From: Globodera rostochiensis | Lineage: Eukaryota; Nematoda; Chromadorea; Rhabditida; Heteroderidae | Reading direction: 5' to 3' | DNA length: 64,000 nt | Assembly: GCA_018350325.1 (NCBI GenBank) | Contig: JAEVLN010000003.1 | Coordinates: 145,985 to 209,984, forward strand | Shown here: one piece after another, positions 24,915-37,046 of the stretch | How positions within the stretch are numbered: the first letter of the stretch is position 1 | Layout of the letters: every line of letters starts with the position of its first letter | Notes under the pieces: generated by a model | Told to the model about the DNA's origin: nothing | What the model saw: only the letters and a program-made list of their open reading frames with translations | Databases searched by the model: none | Program-made: the position numbers and the translations under genes

Positions 24915-26007
24915 CTATCTCTGGCATTTCATTTCGAGTGACAAAACATTCGACGAGCTGCTGCTCTGTTCATGCCGACTCTGAGTTGCATTGTTCGAGC
25001 TTTCGTCGGTCGCCAAAAGCACTTTCTGCGCACAAAGACGCGTGTCCGACATGGCGACGAGCTCTAACCGTTGCTGACCTGTGCAATGCACGTTGGGAAA
25101 TTAATATTTGTCACAATTCTCAATCTTTGAATTTACGTCACAAAATTGTTCAAAATTTATGTAAGGGGACAAGCAAGGTCAAAGGGACGGAGGACGATTC
25201 GTCCACCCCCAACTCGTTCACTTTTTTTAAAGTGTTTTTTCGTATAACTTTTTTCCAAAGTTGACCAAATCAAACATTTTTGATATCATTCGAAAGCTTA
25301 CAATGAGCAGAAGCTTACAAACGTAAAAGCTAAGCGATTGGTCAATTCTCAATAAATTTATGGCCAATTGTGGCCAAAAAATCGTTTTCTGGCCATAACT
25401 TTTTTGAGATTTGGCCAATCGCTTAGTTTTAACTTAATGTAGCTTCAACTCTTCGAGATCTTTCGATTGGCTTTAAGAATTTCTAAATTGGTTAAGGTTG
25501 AAGCAAGTTATAATAAAAAAACTTTTGAAAAGAGAACGAATTGCCTTTTTGCCGGTCAAAGTCAGGCTCATCTTACAAATTAGTTCTGTAAACATTTTCA
25601 TCCCTCCTCCGAAAAACCTTGTTGTTCCGTCGGATGATGATACTCGTCAAGCATTGTTGAGCAAAATAACATATCGGTTCCCAATGTTTGTGTCCACTTT
25701 CCAACATATAGATGAGAACCAATCTGCAACAAAAAAAAATTTACAGCACTAAATGTTGAAAAATTGGATTTTTTTTTTGTGAAAATCCACACCAAAAAAT
25801 TGCTATAATTTGGACCAAATTTATTGAAATTCAAAATTTGAACCTCTCTAAAAAATGATAGCGCACCTGCACAATCGGTGCTTCTTTGTCGCATTCACGC
25901 ACTCGGATGGCACTCGCGCTGACTGCTCGTCGAATCGCTTCGAAGTCAAGAACTCCGTCCAGTTGAAGAACTGCAACCATCTCCTCATACTCATCAGGTT
26001 CCTCCAT
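24915..26007 (-). CDS. TFIIIC subunit 6 (GTF3C6)-like protein
   Basis: Three exons join in phase: 26007-25867, 25723-25618, 25078-24915 (stop), for 136 aa. The N-terminal half matches the TFIIIC tau55-related domain: EEMVAVLQLDGVLD, then EAPIVQIGSHLYVGKWTQTL, then GTDMLF (compare human ..GEYEDTLGTCVIFEE). The C-terminal part (QRLELVAMSDTRLCAQKVLL) aligns with the KYKCHTMKKLSMTRTLLTEK stretch of the family; a Ser-rich tail follows. Expected role: subunit of the RNA polymerase III initiation factor TFIIIC, nucleus. It is shorter than human GTF3C6 (213 aa). Intron 2 (25079-25617) contains a foldback repeat. A partial copy lies at 17.1 kb. Confidence 0.8.
25235..25520. repeat. Foldback repeat in TFIIIC6 intron 2
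   Basis: The left part (..GAAAGCTTAC..AAGCTAAGCGATTGG) is an imperfect reverse complement of the right part (CCAATCGCTTAGTTTT..ATCTTTCGATTGG), with TGGCCAAAAAATCG..TTTCTGGCCATAACTTTTTT at the centre. The same word set occurs at 94-465, 27660-27955, 39060-39240, 47340-47460 and 59370-59560. Confidence 0.65.
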
Positions 26008-26597
26008 TGACTGTCCGAAGCAGTGTTGGGGACGGAAAATTTATTATTTGATCAGGGACAATTTGGCGCCACGAATGAAACTTTATGTATTTCGAAAGAA
26101 ACTTTTTTCCGCAAGTGTAGCCTAAAAAATTTGTTTTTTACGATGTGAAAATTATCAATAAGTAGCGCTGCTACTTTTAGGCAAGAAAAATTACAAAATA
26201 GGGTCCTAAAAAAGCACGAAATTTTACGAAGGATGTTGACAAAAAAAATATTCTAATTCAATTAGTGATCTTGGCAAGAAAAAAAATTTGAAAATTTTTC
26301 AAAAAATCAGTGATCTTGGCAAGAAAAAAAAAATCGAATTTTAATGCACATGCATTTTTCTTAAGAATTTTTTGGAAAAAAAGGTTTGAAAACGGTCGAA
26401 ATGGGCACAAAAGTTTCAAAAAAGTCGCTAGAAATGCCGAAATAGGCACAAAAATCTCCAGATGCCTAAAACAGGTTCGAGCCTATGTACATATTTTAGG
26501 CACGAAAACGCATCCCTGTTGATGACATTTGATTTCATTCTTGTTTTAAAACTGATGACAATTCTGTGAAAGTTTCATTCTTTTTTTTAGTCATCCA
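26008..26597. other. Divergent intergenic region between TFIIIC6 and iPGM
   Basis: AT-rich, with two copies of a TGATCTTGGCAAGAAAAAAAA phrase (26264-26330) and a dispersed-repeat remnant (26390-26520). It should contain both promoters. An acceptor-like TTTTTTTAG lies 8 bp before the iPGM ATG. Confidence 0.5.
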
Positions 26598-29563
26598 ATG
26601 AATAATACAGTTTTATGCGTAATCGATGGGTGGGGATGCACCGAGGACACGCATGGAAACGCAATTAAACAAGCAGCAACGCCAACAATGAATCAATTAA
26701 CCGTTAATTCTGTCCAATTAGCGGCACACGGCGAGCATGTCGGCCTTGTCGATGGTCTTATGGGCAACTCCGAGGTCGGCCATCTGAACATCGGCGCAGG
26801 CCGTGTCATTTATCAGGTTTTTTTTCTTCGAAAACTTATTAGCGAAATCGAATTTGAACCATTTTGAGCAATTTAAACACGAAAAAAGGAAAAGCAGCTT
26901 TTTGCACAAAAGCTTTGTGCGTTTGAAGGAGGTTTTCTTCTTATTGGTGTTGGACGAATTCAATTGATTGCTTTCTAAAATTTTTTGAATAAATTTCCAT
27001 ATTTTTTTCATTAAAATTTTACTGATTTTTGAATTTAGGACATTCTACGCATCAATCGGTCAGAACGCAATCAATTCTCCGACAACGAATTGATTGAGAA
27101 CGTGTGCAACGGCAACGGGAGGTTGCATCTCGCAGGATTGGTTTGCAAATTTTTTTTTGTGTTTAATTTTCAATATTTTTTCAGGTCTCTGACGGTGGAG
27201 TTCACAGCCACATTCAACACTTAAAAGGGCTCCTGCTTGCGTTCAAGAAAGTGCCGAAAGTTTTTGTGCACTTTTTTGGAGATGGACGGGACACGTCGCC
27301 AACCAGCGCAAGTACCTACCTCAACAAACAGCGCATTTTTTTAAATATAAATCCTGATGCTTAGATTTAAACAATTTTTTGGTTTGCAAAAAATATTTCC
27401 GATTTTTTGATGAGAAGTTAATTTATTTTGTTGCATTTAGCCGGTTACCTCCAGCAGTTGCTCGACTTTATGCGGGACCAACAGTGCGGAGAGCTGGGAA
27501 CAATTGTCGGCCGTTATTATGCAATGGACCGTGACAAGCGATGGGACCGCATAAAGGTACGGAGATTTTGTTCAAAAACTTATGAATTTGACATTTCTGT
27601 GGCCCGGTTTTTTGAAATTCTGCTCATTCGGTTTTAATTGGCTACAAAAAAAAAATTGGGACTGACTTACTTCAAACTGCACCGTTCAGACATTCTTAAA
27701 GCCACTCGAAAAATCTCTAAGGGTTCAAGCTATCATTAAGAGAAACTTTTGTGTTTGGACAATTCAACAAAGTTATGGCCTGAAAACCTCTAAAAACGGC
27801 ATTTTAAGACTTTTTAAAGTTTTCTGGCCATAACTTTTTTGAAACTTGTCTATTCGCAAAGCTTTTTAAAACAGTAATCGACTCTTTGAAATTTTTCGTT
27901 TGGCTTTAAGCTGAATCGGTTAAGGTTAGGCGAATTATTGGCCCGGACCGCAATTGTATTCTGGACACTTTTTTTAAGGTAGCATACGAAGCGTTGGTTG
28001 AAGGCGTGGGCGAACAATGCGTATTGACTAACGCAGTGGAGAAGATAACTGAACGATACGCCGCCGGCCAGACGGACGAATTCCTGAAGCCGATCTGTTT
28101 TTCGAAGGAGGCCAGAGTGCAAGGCAAGCATTACTGTTACAAATTCTTAAAAATCCCCCCCCCCCTAAAATGGCACATTTGTTACCGAAGTTTGGATTGG
28201 TATCGGGTTATTGAATCGGGTAATATCGTTGAAGAAAGGTTACTCTGCCAAACACTAATTCTGAGTACTCAATGAATAAAAATTTGAAAATGATATTTAA
28301 AAAAAATTGGTAAATTTTCTCCTTTTCAGACAACGACACGTTGGTGTTCTTCAATTATCGCGCGGATCGGATGCGTCAGCTCACTGCATGCATGGGTGGC
28401 CTGCAAAACTTGGGGGATTTGGGCACCAATATCGCACTGCCACAAGGGCTCCGTATCTACACCATGACGCAGTACAAGAAGGAGGTTGTCCAAGATTGAA
28501 TCAAGAATTTGCGTGAATCACTGAGAAATGCATTTTAAATGAATAATAATAATTTTTCAGTTCCCATTCCCAATTCTGTTCCCGCCCGTCACCCACAAGA
28601 ATGTGCTGGCCGAATGGCTCAGCGTGAAAGGAGTGAAGCAATTTCATTGTGCAGGTTACCCATATGTTTCATGAAATTATGGGCCATTTTTGGGACTGCA
28701 CTCAAAAAATATGAAAAGTTTAAAAAATTCACTGCCCAATTTTGTGACAGAAACTGAGAAGTACGCGCACGTGACGTTCTTTTTTAATGGTGGACGGGAG
28801 GAGCCGTTTGCGGACGAGGATCGCGATTTGGTGCCGTCGCCGAAGGTGGCCACCTATGACCTGGAGCCGGCGATGAACTGCAGCGGTGTGGCCGACATGG
28901 TGAACGCAGATTTGTGCGGATTTTAGAAAAATGTTTTTTGTGTTGTTTCAGGTCATTGAACAGATTAAGCGGTGCGTATACCCGTTCATTATGTGCAATT
29001 TCGCTGCACCTGACATGGTTGGCCACACCGGCGAATTCGGCCCGGCGGTGATTGCTTGTGAAGCGACGGGTGGGTGGCCCATTCATAAATTTATTTTTAT
29101 GAAAATTCGTCATTTTTTCCAACAAATTAATTGCAAAAAAAGGAAACTCCCAAATTTTTTTTTTTTCAAATTTAGACACGGCAATTGGACGCATTTTTGA
29201 GGCTTGCAAGAAGCATGGTTATGTACTGATGGTCACGGCGGACCACGGTAACGCTGAGAAGATGATTGCGGAAGACGGGGGGAAACACACGGCGCACACT
29301 TGCAACAAGGGTCAGTACGGGTTGTCAATTCTGATGTTTTTTGTTAAATTCCTATTTGGGAAGGCTCAACATTAAATTTAGTGCCGTTCACGTGCTCTTC
29401 CAACAAACACACCTTCAAAAAGATGCCGCCGACTAACGCCGATGGTACGCCCCGTGATGCAGCGTTACGCGACGTGGCCCCTACGGTGTTGTTTCTTTTG
29501 GGACTTCCGGCTCCCTCCGAGATGGACGGAGTGAACTTGTTGGAAGCGACAGACATCAATTAG
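26598..29563 (+). CDS. ipgm-1: Cofactor-independent phosphoglycerate mutase
   Basis: Eleven exons join in phase: 26598-26816, 27039-27140, 27185-27311, 27441-27556, 27979-28123, 28330-28484, 28561-28654, 28751-28899, 28952-29069, 29176-29310, 29382-29563, giving 513 aa, the normal length. It converts 3- to 2-phosphoglycerate in glycolysis. Alkaline-phosphatase-fold motifs are all present: VIDGWG (metal Asp), the nucleophile Ser in [69 protein letters not shown] and KHTAHT. Nematodes use this form while vertebrates use the cofactor-dependent enzyme. The fifth intron starts GC rather than GT. It is the first gene of a three-gene same-strand cluster, and its stop is 220 bp before the proteasome gene ATG. 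Confidence 0.97.
27660..27955. repeat. Foldback repeat in iPGM intron 4
   Basis: Left words TTCTTAAAGCCACTCGAAAAATCT and AAAGTTATGGCC mirror right words TTGGCTTTAAGC, CTTTGAAATTTTTCG and TGGCCATAACTTTTTT. It is the same dispersed family as at 25235-25520 and fills most of the 27557-27978 intron. Confidence 0.6.
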
Positions 29564-29654
29564 TTGATTGATTTTGTAGGGGCATTATTTATAGAGATTT
29601 TTGTTGTTGATTCTGTTAGATAGTGTTGTGTTGTATTTTGCCTCGATAAAATTG

Positions 29655-29660
29655 AATAAA
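29655..29660 (+). terminator. AATAAA polyadenylation signal of the iPGM gene
   Basis: AATAAA lies 92 bp after the iPGM stop and about 120 bp before the next ATG, in the short gap of the presumed operon. Confidence 0.6.
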
Positions 29661-29782
29661 TTAGATCCAAATTTTGAACAGTTTCCTCTTCATTTTATGT
29701 TGTTTCCGGATTTTGCTAATATTTTTGTTTGTTTGAATTCATTTGTTTTTTTCATAACATTTGCTTTAACAGGAGAAGGAAA

Positions 29783-31002
29783 ATGGGTTCCAATTTTCTG
29801 ATCGGCGTGCGTACCGACAATTACGTGATTTTGGCTGCCGACACGAGCGCATTTTCTTACGGTGCCATCAAACAGTCGAAATGTGAGTTTCACAATTTCC
29901 ATTATATCACCGTCAGTCACCATCATGACAGTATTTCCGGGGAGTCGCGTTCGCGCGCAGAATTAAGAATCTAACAAACTCGCAGAAATTCTGTCCGCCG
30001 GCCCCCTAAAGTTTGGAATTTCTTTTGTAAATTTAGCCAACCATAAGGAGTACAAGCTGGGGGATCTGACCTACATGGTGTGCATGGGCGAACTCGGCGA
30101 CGTGGACTCGTTCGCCAACTGGGCCAGGGCAAACTGCGACCTGTACAGCCGCCGGACTGGTGACTTTTTTTTTTGTTTTGTTTTATTTTTTAGTGTTATT
30201 TATTATCCTAAGCTAAATTTTGTGGACCCCCTCTACCTTTTTAGCAACAAAAAAAAAATGTTTTTGAATGATTTAAAATGAATTTTATGATTCGCAGGGT
30301 ACGAAATGCGCCCCAAGGCGGCCCATCACTGGCTGCGCAAAAGCATGGCGGACAACTTACGCTCGGAGGACATGTGGCGTGTCAATACGCTGGTCGGTGG
30401 CTACGATAGCGTGGACAGGAAGGCCTATTTGACCTTGATCGACTATTTGGCAACCGACATCCCGTCCCAAGTGAGCGCCGGGGGTGTGGGGTACATATTT
30501 TCTCTATATTTGGAAAATGAAAATAAAGATAATCGGTTTGTGTCATTTTTACGGTTTTTTCTGAAAACCCAACAAAATTTTAGAATTTTCGGATTTGCAT
30601 ATTTAAGTATTTTGGTCACTTCAGAACTACATCTTCTACGGGTTCCCAGGCAGCTTTGCGTACGCAATAATGGATCATTTTTATCGTCCAGGTTGTTGTT
30701 GTTGTTGTTTTTTGTTTTCATTTTTTTTTTTTGCGTTCGCGCATCGACGCCCCCCGATTTTTATATCAAACACCTTAGGGCTCGGAATGTTCGTCAGAAA
30801 ATTTTTGTTTCTGATCACAACTTTTTTTTATTGTTGTTGTTGTTGTGCAGACCTCACTGAGCAGCAAGGACTCGACTTGGTGCAGCGCATGATTGATCAG
30901 GTGAAGCGTCGTGCGATCATCGATTTCAGCGAGTACCGCGCGGTGGTGATCAACGCGGAAGGCTCGCGCGTCATCAGCGGACTGAAGCCACAAGTGGAAT
31001 GA
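29783..31002 (+). CDS. pbs-4: Proteasome subunit beta type-2
   Basis: Five exons join in phase: 29783-29882, 30037-30159, 30298-30470, 30625-30691, 30851-31002, for 204 aa (human PSMB2 is 201). The protein starts MGSNFLIGVRTDNYVILAAD, keeps the Ntn-hydrolase core (YMVCMGELGDVDSFANW, LVGGYDSVDRKAYLTLIDYL) and the C-terminal DLVQRMIDQVKRR helix. Beta-2-type subunits have no propeptide and no catalytic Thr1, as here; it is a structural subunit of the 20S core. ATG lies 10 bp after TTTAACAG, a good trans-splice acceptor, 220 bp downstream of the iPGM stop, so it fits a downstream operon gene. Confidence 0.95.
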
Positions 31003-31363
31003 GTGAGCGGAGGTGGGAAGAAGAGCCAGCCAGTCAGCCGTCGGCTCGGCTGCATTTTCGATCGGTTTTATTACATATGATTTGCTGATCAAATTTTATT
31101 TGTGTGTTCTTTTCATTTCTTTGACAATGTTTTTTCTTGTTATACACACACCACACATGGCTTAAAGAATGAAATGATTTGTCAAATGCTTTCTTACACA
31201 GTTTATCATCATCGGTCGTCGTTTGCCGAAGCATTATTTGAATTGAACCAGTTCAAAATGGGTTTAAACACTTTGAGTGTTTATTCGCGGTCTCAGCAAT
31301 TTCTACCCTTTAAACCCAATTTCAAGACGTACACAACACATATTCATTGATTGACAAAGTATT

Positions 31364-34300
31364 GCGATGCCATCCAACAAATACGAGCGAAAACGTAAGA
31401 AGGATTTGGATTCGGACACAACTCATGAACAGCGAAAAAGACGTGATGATGAGGAGGAGTCTGAGAGTCATCGTCGTCACCGCTCGCGCTCACCGAAAAA
31501 GTTATAAAAAAAATCTTTTTTTTCGGCACTTTTTAAACCACATTTATTCCAGATCGTCCCGACACAAAAAGCAGCGCGAAGCTTCACCGGAAGATGAGGG
31601 AGGCGATACAAAGTCTCTCTAATTTTTGATTTTTTTGCCACACCAATGCCATCATTAATTTTAGTGTGGAGTCCCTTTCCATCGAGGAGACTAACAAATT
31701 GAGGGCCAAGCTAGGGCTGGCACCGCTTGAGCTTGACGACAAAAGTGAACCCGTTGAAAAGGAGGACGGCAGCGGGGAGAAAGTAAGCGGGGCGTCCATT
31801 TTCTATTCCAGAGAGTGTTCGTAGCTGGTTTTTAGCCAATTTTCCCTTAAAATGTCTCATTTTTGGGGGTTCAACATGTCGGGCGACTTCCTGACTCCCC
31901 CCACCTTCAATAAAAAAAAATAAATTTTTAAATGTACCAAAAAAAATTTTAAATGTACCAATGTTGAGGCGGCTACTGACTCACCCCCCACCCTCCCCTC
32001 TACTTCACTAATTTTGTGCTCTTTAAAGGTGTTCACCGAGTACGGCATCGAAATTGTGCATAAGGCGGCCAAAAGTTGGGCGGAAGAGCGGCACGGCAAA
32101 GAAGTGAAGGAAAAGTTGGACACCCGGAAGAAGCAGCGGGAGGTGTACACCAAAGTGTTGAAAGCAAAGAAGACGCTCGGCGAGGAGTCGGACGAAGAGG
32201 CGGCGGGCACCAATGACATGACCAAATGGGTGGAGAAGAGCCGCAAGTTGGAGGAGGAAATGCGAAAAGCCGAGCACAAAGTCAGCGTTTTGTTGGTGTC
32301 AGCAAAGCCTTTCCACTCCACAAACTCTAGGGTCTTAACGGGTCGAAGACGGGTCGTGGGTTTCGGATTGGATCAATCAAAAAATCTTCCAACCAAACAA
32401 ACAAAATTAAAATTTTCTAATTTCCTGATCGGGTGTTTTGAGTCTCTAATTCATAGGCCAAATTGCTTGACGAAATGGACGAAGCGTTTGGCATCGGCGG
32501 ACTCATCCAAGCGGAGCAGCAAAAGCAAAAACGGAGAACAACAAGCAAGACGGAGGCGGCGTCGTCGTCGTTGTCCGGCGCCGGGCTCGTTGTTGGCCAT
32601 TCCATTCAACAGTTTAGCGAGGGTCGTGAGACCGTACTCATTCTTCAGGACAAAGGTTGCACAAAAAAAAAAGAATGTTAAGAAATGACGATTTTTTCAA
32701 AAAAAAGGTTCCAACGATTACCCACATTTTCCCATTCCATGTTTCAATTGTTGACCAAAACTGTTACAATTTTCAAAAGTGTCTAAAAAGTCGAAAACTG
32801 CCATAAACACAAAATATGGGTATGAAGAACACACGCAATTCAACAACATTTTTTTTTAGAAATTTTGGACGAAGCTGAGGATGAAGTGTTGATCAACCCG
32901 AACATGTTGGAAAACGAGCGGCACAAGCTGAACGTGGAAAAGCGCAAAAAGAAGGACAACTATCAGCCGTATGAGGAGGAGGTGGACGAGTTCGGACAGA
33001 TCAGAAAGCAGCAAATGCTGTCAAAATATGATGAAGGCATGGACGGGGAGAAGGAACGCGAAACATTTCGTCTTGGTAACACATACATTTTTCTTAATTT
33101 TTAAAAATATATATTGCAGTAGTTTCAGGGGAGCCGAAGGGACCCCCGCCCCCATTTTAATTGTTAAAAATTGTCGAACGGCTGGGCCAATTTGTACATA
33201 TTTTTGATTTAATTTTGTTTTTTATTGTTAATATAGCAAACGATCATTTTTTTAAAGATGAGAGTGGCCAATACGACTTGGACAAAGAGGCCCAGGAACT
33301 GGAGACACGACGTCGACTGATGATGCTAAACAAGAAGTTCGAGACGTTGGACAGCACCAAATACACGCTGGCCACAGAGTTCCACACTGAGGTTGGGCTT
33401 TAACATGGTGGCCAATGATGTCATATTTGCGGCGAATATTGCTTAGTTTTTCATGGAAAAAATAAATTCACGAAAAAAATGTAGATATAAGTTGGGATAA
33501 GAAGCTGATCAGCTCCATTTGAGTTTTTTCCTCAAAAATCGGGGGCAAGATATCGGCTTCAACTTCACAATTCAGGAAGAAATGATTGCCTTCCGTCGTC
33601 CGAAAAAAAAAGGTGGCAAAAGTGAGCGGAAGCGAAAAACGTTGAAGGCCGCCGATTTGGTGTTGGAATCGTTGGATGAAACGGAGGAGGAAAAGCGGTT
33701 AAGGTCCAACAACAACACAACCAAACCATCCACTCCTAAATGATTTTTTTCCCAACATTTTGCTAATTTAGGGAAACCAAATTGGCCGCTCGGCGTGCCG
33801 AAATGGCGGGTGCCGGCGGCGACGCGTCCAGTGCCGAGAAAGCGAAAGCCGAATTTCGGTAAATGATTTCTAAAATTGTTATGGCTGCCATTTTTGCGTT
33901 GTGAACAAAAGGCCCTCGATTTGCCTAAATTATTTTAAAAAAACAACAAAATTTTAAGGGACACACTGAAAGAAGAGTCTGAAATCAAAACTGAGGCAGC
34001 TGCTGCCGATGCTGCTGCTGCTGCTGCTTTTGCTGGTGGTGACGAGCGTGAAGATGGCGAGCTGGTGGACGAAGAGAGGGCACGACGCAAGGACGGCGGG
34101 AAGGGGCGCAAACGACGGCACCGTGACGAAGAACGGCAAGGCGTTGCAGCAGCGGCGGTGCCGGGAGATGCCACCGCAGCGGTGGCTGAAGACGCAACAC
34201 CACCAGGCAAGACGCGCGGTCATTGGTTTTTTCTGTTTGGGGAATTCTTCTTATGGAAATTTTTAATTGTTTTTTAGAAAGGTTTTTGTTAGGGTGATGT

Positions 34301-36902
34301 TGTTCAGTGAATTCAGTTCACCCGGACAGCTCCAAAACGCCCGGGCATCGCATAAGACCGAACATTTTAGCCAAAATTTCCCTAATTTTAGGGGGCAAAG
34401 AGAAATGGAAGGGCGCTCGGGCCAACGTCAACGTTGACTTGCTCAAGTCGTTGGCGGACAAGATGAAGCGGGACGCTGAGCAGGCGGAAGATGACGAGGA
34501 GGAGGAAGAGGACCAATTTCCACACGTCACAAATGGTGCTGCTGCAGCAGGACCATTGCTGTTCATCGAGGACGAGGCGGAGGAGGAGCTGAACGCCGTG
34601 CTGGCCAAGGCGCGTCGACTGCGGCAGGCCGAACTGCAAATTGCAGCCCAAAAGAAAGTGCGTTCATTTTGTTTAGGCATTGTTCAGTGTTTTAAAAAAA
34701 TGGGAAATTGTGTTGCAGAATGCTGCTGCTGGTGTTGCTGTCAGCAGGTCAGTGAAGATGGAGCAGTACAACGGTGTTAGCAGTGATGAGGAAGAAACAG
34801 CTGCGGCGACAGCGGCGATGACGGCTCAAGAACGAAACGCAGTTGTGTTTGATTCCACCTCTGAAAAGTACAAGTCCATCGGTACGTTCACGTTCATGAG
34901 CGCGTATTTGGCCAACTGAACTTATTTTTCTGATCTCACTGGACGGTTTATGACTTTAGCTCTACCCGTTATTGACAAACTAGTCGCCATATTCTGTAAA
35001 TTTTGAGCAGTTCCTTTCAAAAGAAATTTGGTTGGAATTCTCTTTCGATTATTTTTGTTGCTGTTTGCATCGCTTGATCAATCAACATTTTCGAGTTTGC
35101 CCCTTTCTTATTTTGGTTCCCGGACATCTTGGCACCCGGTTAGATCCTTGGTTATACTCTCTCCATGTTGTTTTGAGCTGTCATATCTGCAAGAACCACA
35201 TTTAAGGCGGTATCTACGGACTGTTCAGCGCTTCCAAAGATCCGGTGAAAATGGAACCAATTCTAGAGGAGGAGGACGAAGCAGCAACAACAAAACGGAG
35301 CAGTACCAGCGAACAAAAAAAGAAGGCAGCAGCAGCAAAGGAAGTGCGGAAAGGAAGAAGCACTGGCAGTGTTAGTTTGATGGGGTGGGGGGGGGGTTAG
35401 GGTAAACATTTTTTGTTGATTTTTAGGACACCGAAATGATGGTCGAAGGCGTTGATGCCGATGTTTTTGACAGTTTGCTGCGCATGGACACGACCACCAA
35501 GGAGGAACAGCAGGAGGAGGAGGAGGAGCATGGATCGAGCGATAGTCAAAGCGACGACGGTACACACCACATGAATTCAAAAAATTTTTAGTGGAATTCC
35601 GGGGCTTCTAAATTTTTGCTAAGCATGAAAAAAAGGAAAAACAGACGGAATTCCATGCGTGCCCAAAACTTGGAATATCCGAAATTTGATAGTTTGAAAC
35701 TGTTCCGCGAAAGTGTCGTACAATTTGTTCAAAAAAGCTTAAATCAACACTTTTTTGACAGATGACATTCCGTCGGGCACCATGACATACACAAACATTT
35801 TGGGCGAGGAGAAGGACGTAACGAAAGGCGTGGGCGCAATGTTGAAGCTGGCCGGCCAAAAGGGCTACCTGGAGTCGGGCGAGCGGAAGCTGGACGAGGG
35901 CAAACTGAAGCATTTGGAGAGCAAACGCTTCTCCAAGGTGGAGCAGGGACGATAGTAAGTGTTTTTTTTTTTTGGGTTCTGTGAATTTCTTTTTGAAAAC
36001 TAAGCAATGAAGTCAGTCAACAAACGCTGCGCAATTTGCACAAAATTTTGAAAAAAATTCTCACTGCTTGTGTCGGAATTTTTTCAGAAAAAAAAATTAT
36101 TGAATAAATCACGAAAAATTCATTACAAAAAAACATTCAGTGACATTGAGGACAAGACGATGCGAAAGCTGGAGCGCATGGGCACCACGGGGACCGGGCC
36201 GACACGGCCATTCCCGGATAAAGCGGAATACACGCCGAAGGTATGGCGGTGCATTTTTGGGGAGTTTTTAATAACAAAAAATTCATGAATTCAGTATTAA
36301 AAAATCTTTTTTTTTCTGTACAGTTTGAGATCAATTATGCGGACCAGAAGGGCCGCATTTTGGACCCGAAGGAGGCGTTCCGGGTGCTATCGTGGAAATT
36401 CCATGGCAAAGGACCAGGCAAAAAGCAGGCCGAAAAGCATGCGGCCAAAGTGGTGAAGCGTGAGAAGCTGAAGAAGATGAACTCCATGGACACCCCACTG
36501 GGTAATGAACAATGGGGGGGGGGAGTGAACTGGGATTGTTCCATTTTCCGCGGTTCTGGATAACTTTTACGGGACCGAGCGCCATGGGTGTTACTACAAA
36601 CAATGGTTCAGCAACGGACATTTGAGGACTGATTGAAGTGCTGCTCAAGCCGGGGGCAATAGAATTGAAAGGATAAATTAATGAATTTTCAACAAAAAAA
36701 ACAGCTAGCGATATAATTCCCCGGAGCCTCATCATTTTGGAGCCGTCCAACTCGAAAATTTCAATTTCATCATTTTAACTCTTCTACCCGCACCATTACA
36801 GGAACGCTGAACAAACAGTTGAAGAAGCAGGAGCAACTGCAGGCGCCCTACCTGGTGCTCAGCGGACGCGGGGACGGGGGACAACCGTTGCAAAAGGAAT
36901 GA
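31364..36902 (+). CDS. SART1/Snu66, U4/U6.U5 tri-snRNP protein
   Basis: Eighteen exons join in phase, from 31364-31500, 31553-31612, 31665-31782, 32029-32280, 32457-32655, 32860-33075, 33258-33391, 33576-33703, 33772-33858, 33959-34206, 34392-34657, 34719-34881, 35207-35370, 35427-35559, 35762-35954, 36141-36240, 36324-36501 to 36802-36902: 958 aa (human 800). It has an RS-like basic N-terminus, then SIEETNKLRAKLGLAPLEL, the central WAEERHGKEVKEKLDTRKKQ and VDEFGQIRKQ blocks, acidic and Ala-rich linkers, and the conserved C-terminal half (GAMLKLAGQKGYLESGERK, YTPKFEINYADQKGRILDPK, FRVLSWKFHGKGPGKKQAEK). It is required for tri-snRNP recruitment to the spliceosome. Intron 10 has either a GC donor at 34207 or a GT donor at 34219; both keep the frame. 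Confidence 0.96.
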
Positions 36903-37001
36903 TTTTTGTGTGTACAAAAAGACAGACAGCGTGTGTTGTGATGGTGACACAAAACATTTTTTATAGTGATTAAAAAATCCGACAAATTGTTTTTACAATT
37001 A

Positions 37002-37007
37002 AATAAA
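37002..37007 (+). terminator. AATAAA polyadenylation signal of SART1
   Basis: AATAAA is 100 bp after the SART1 stop, only 40 bp before the stop of the convergent F-box-like gene, so the two 3' untranslated regions probably overlap or abut. Confidence 0.5.
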
Positions 37008-37046
37008 TGAAAAAAACGCTGTTTTCTGTTCACTTAATTAAAACAA

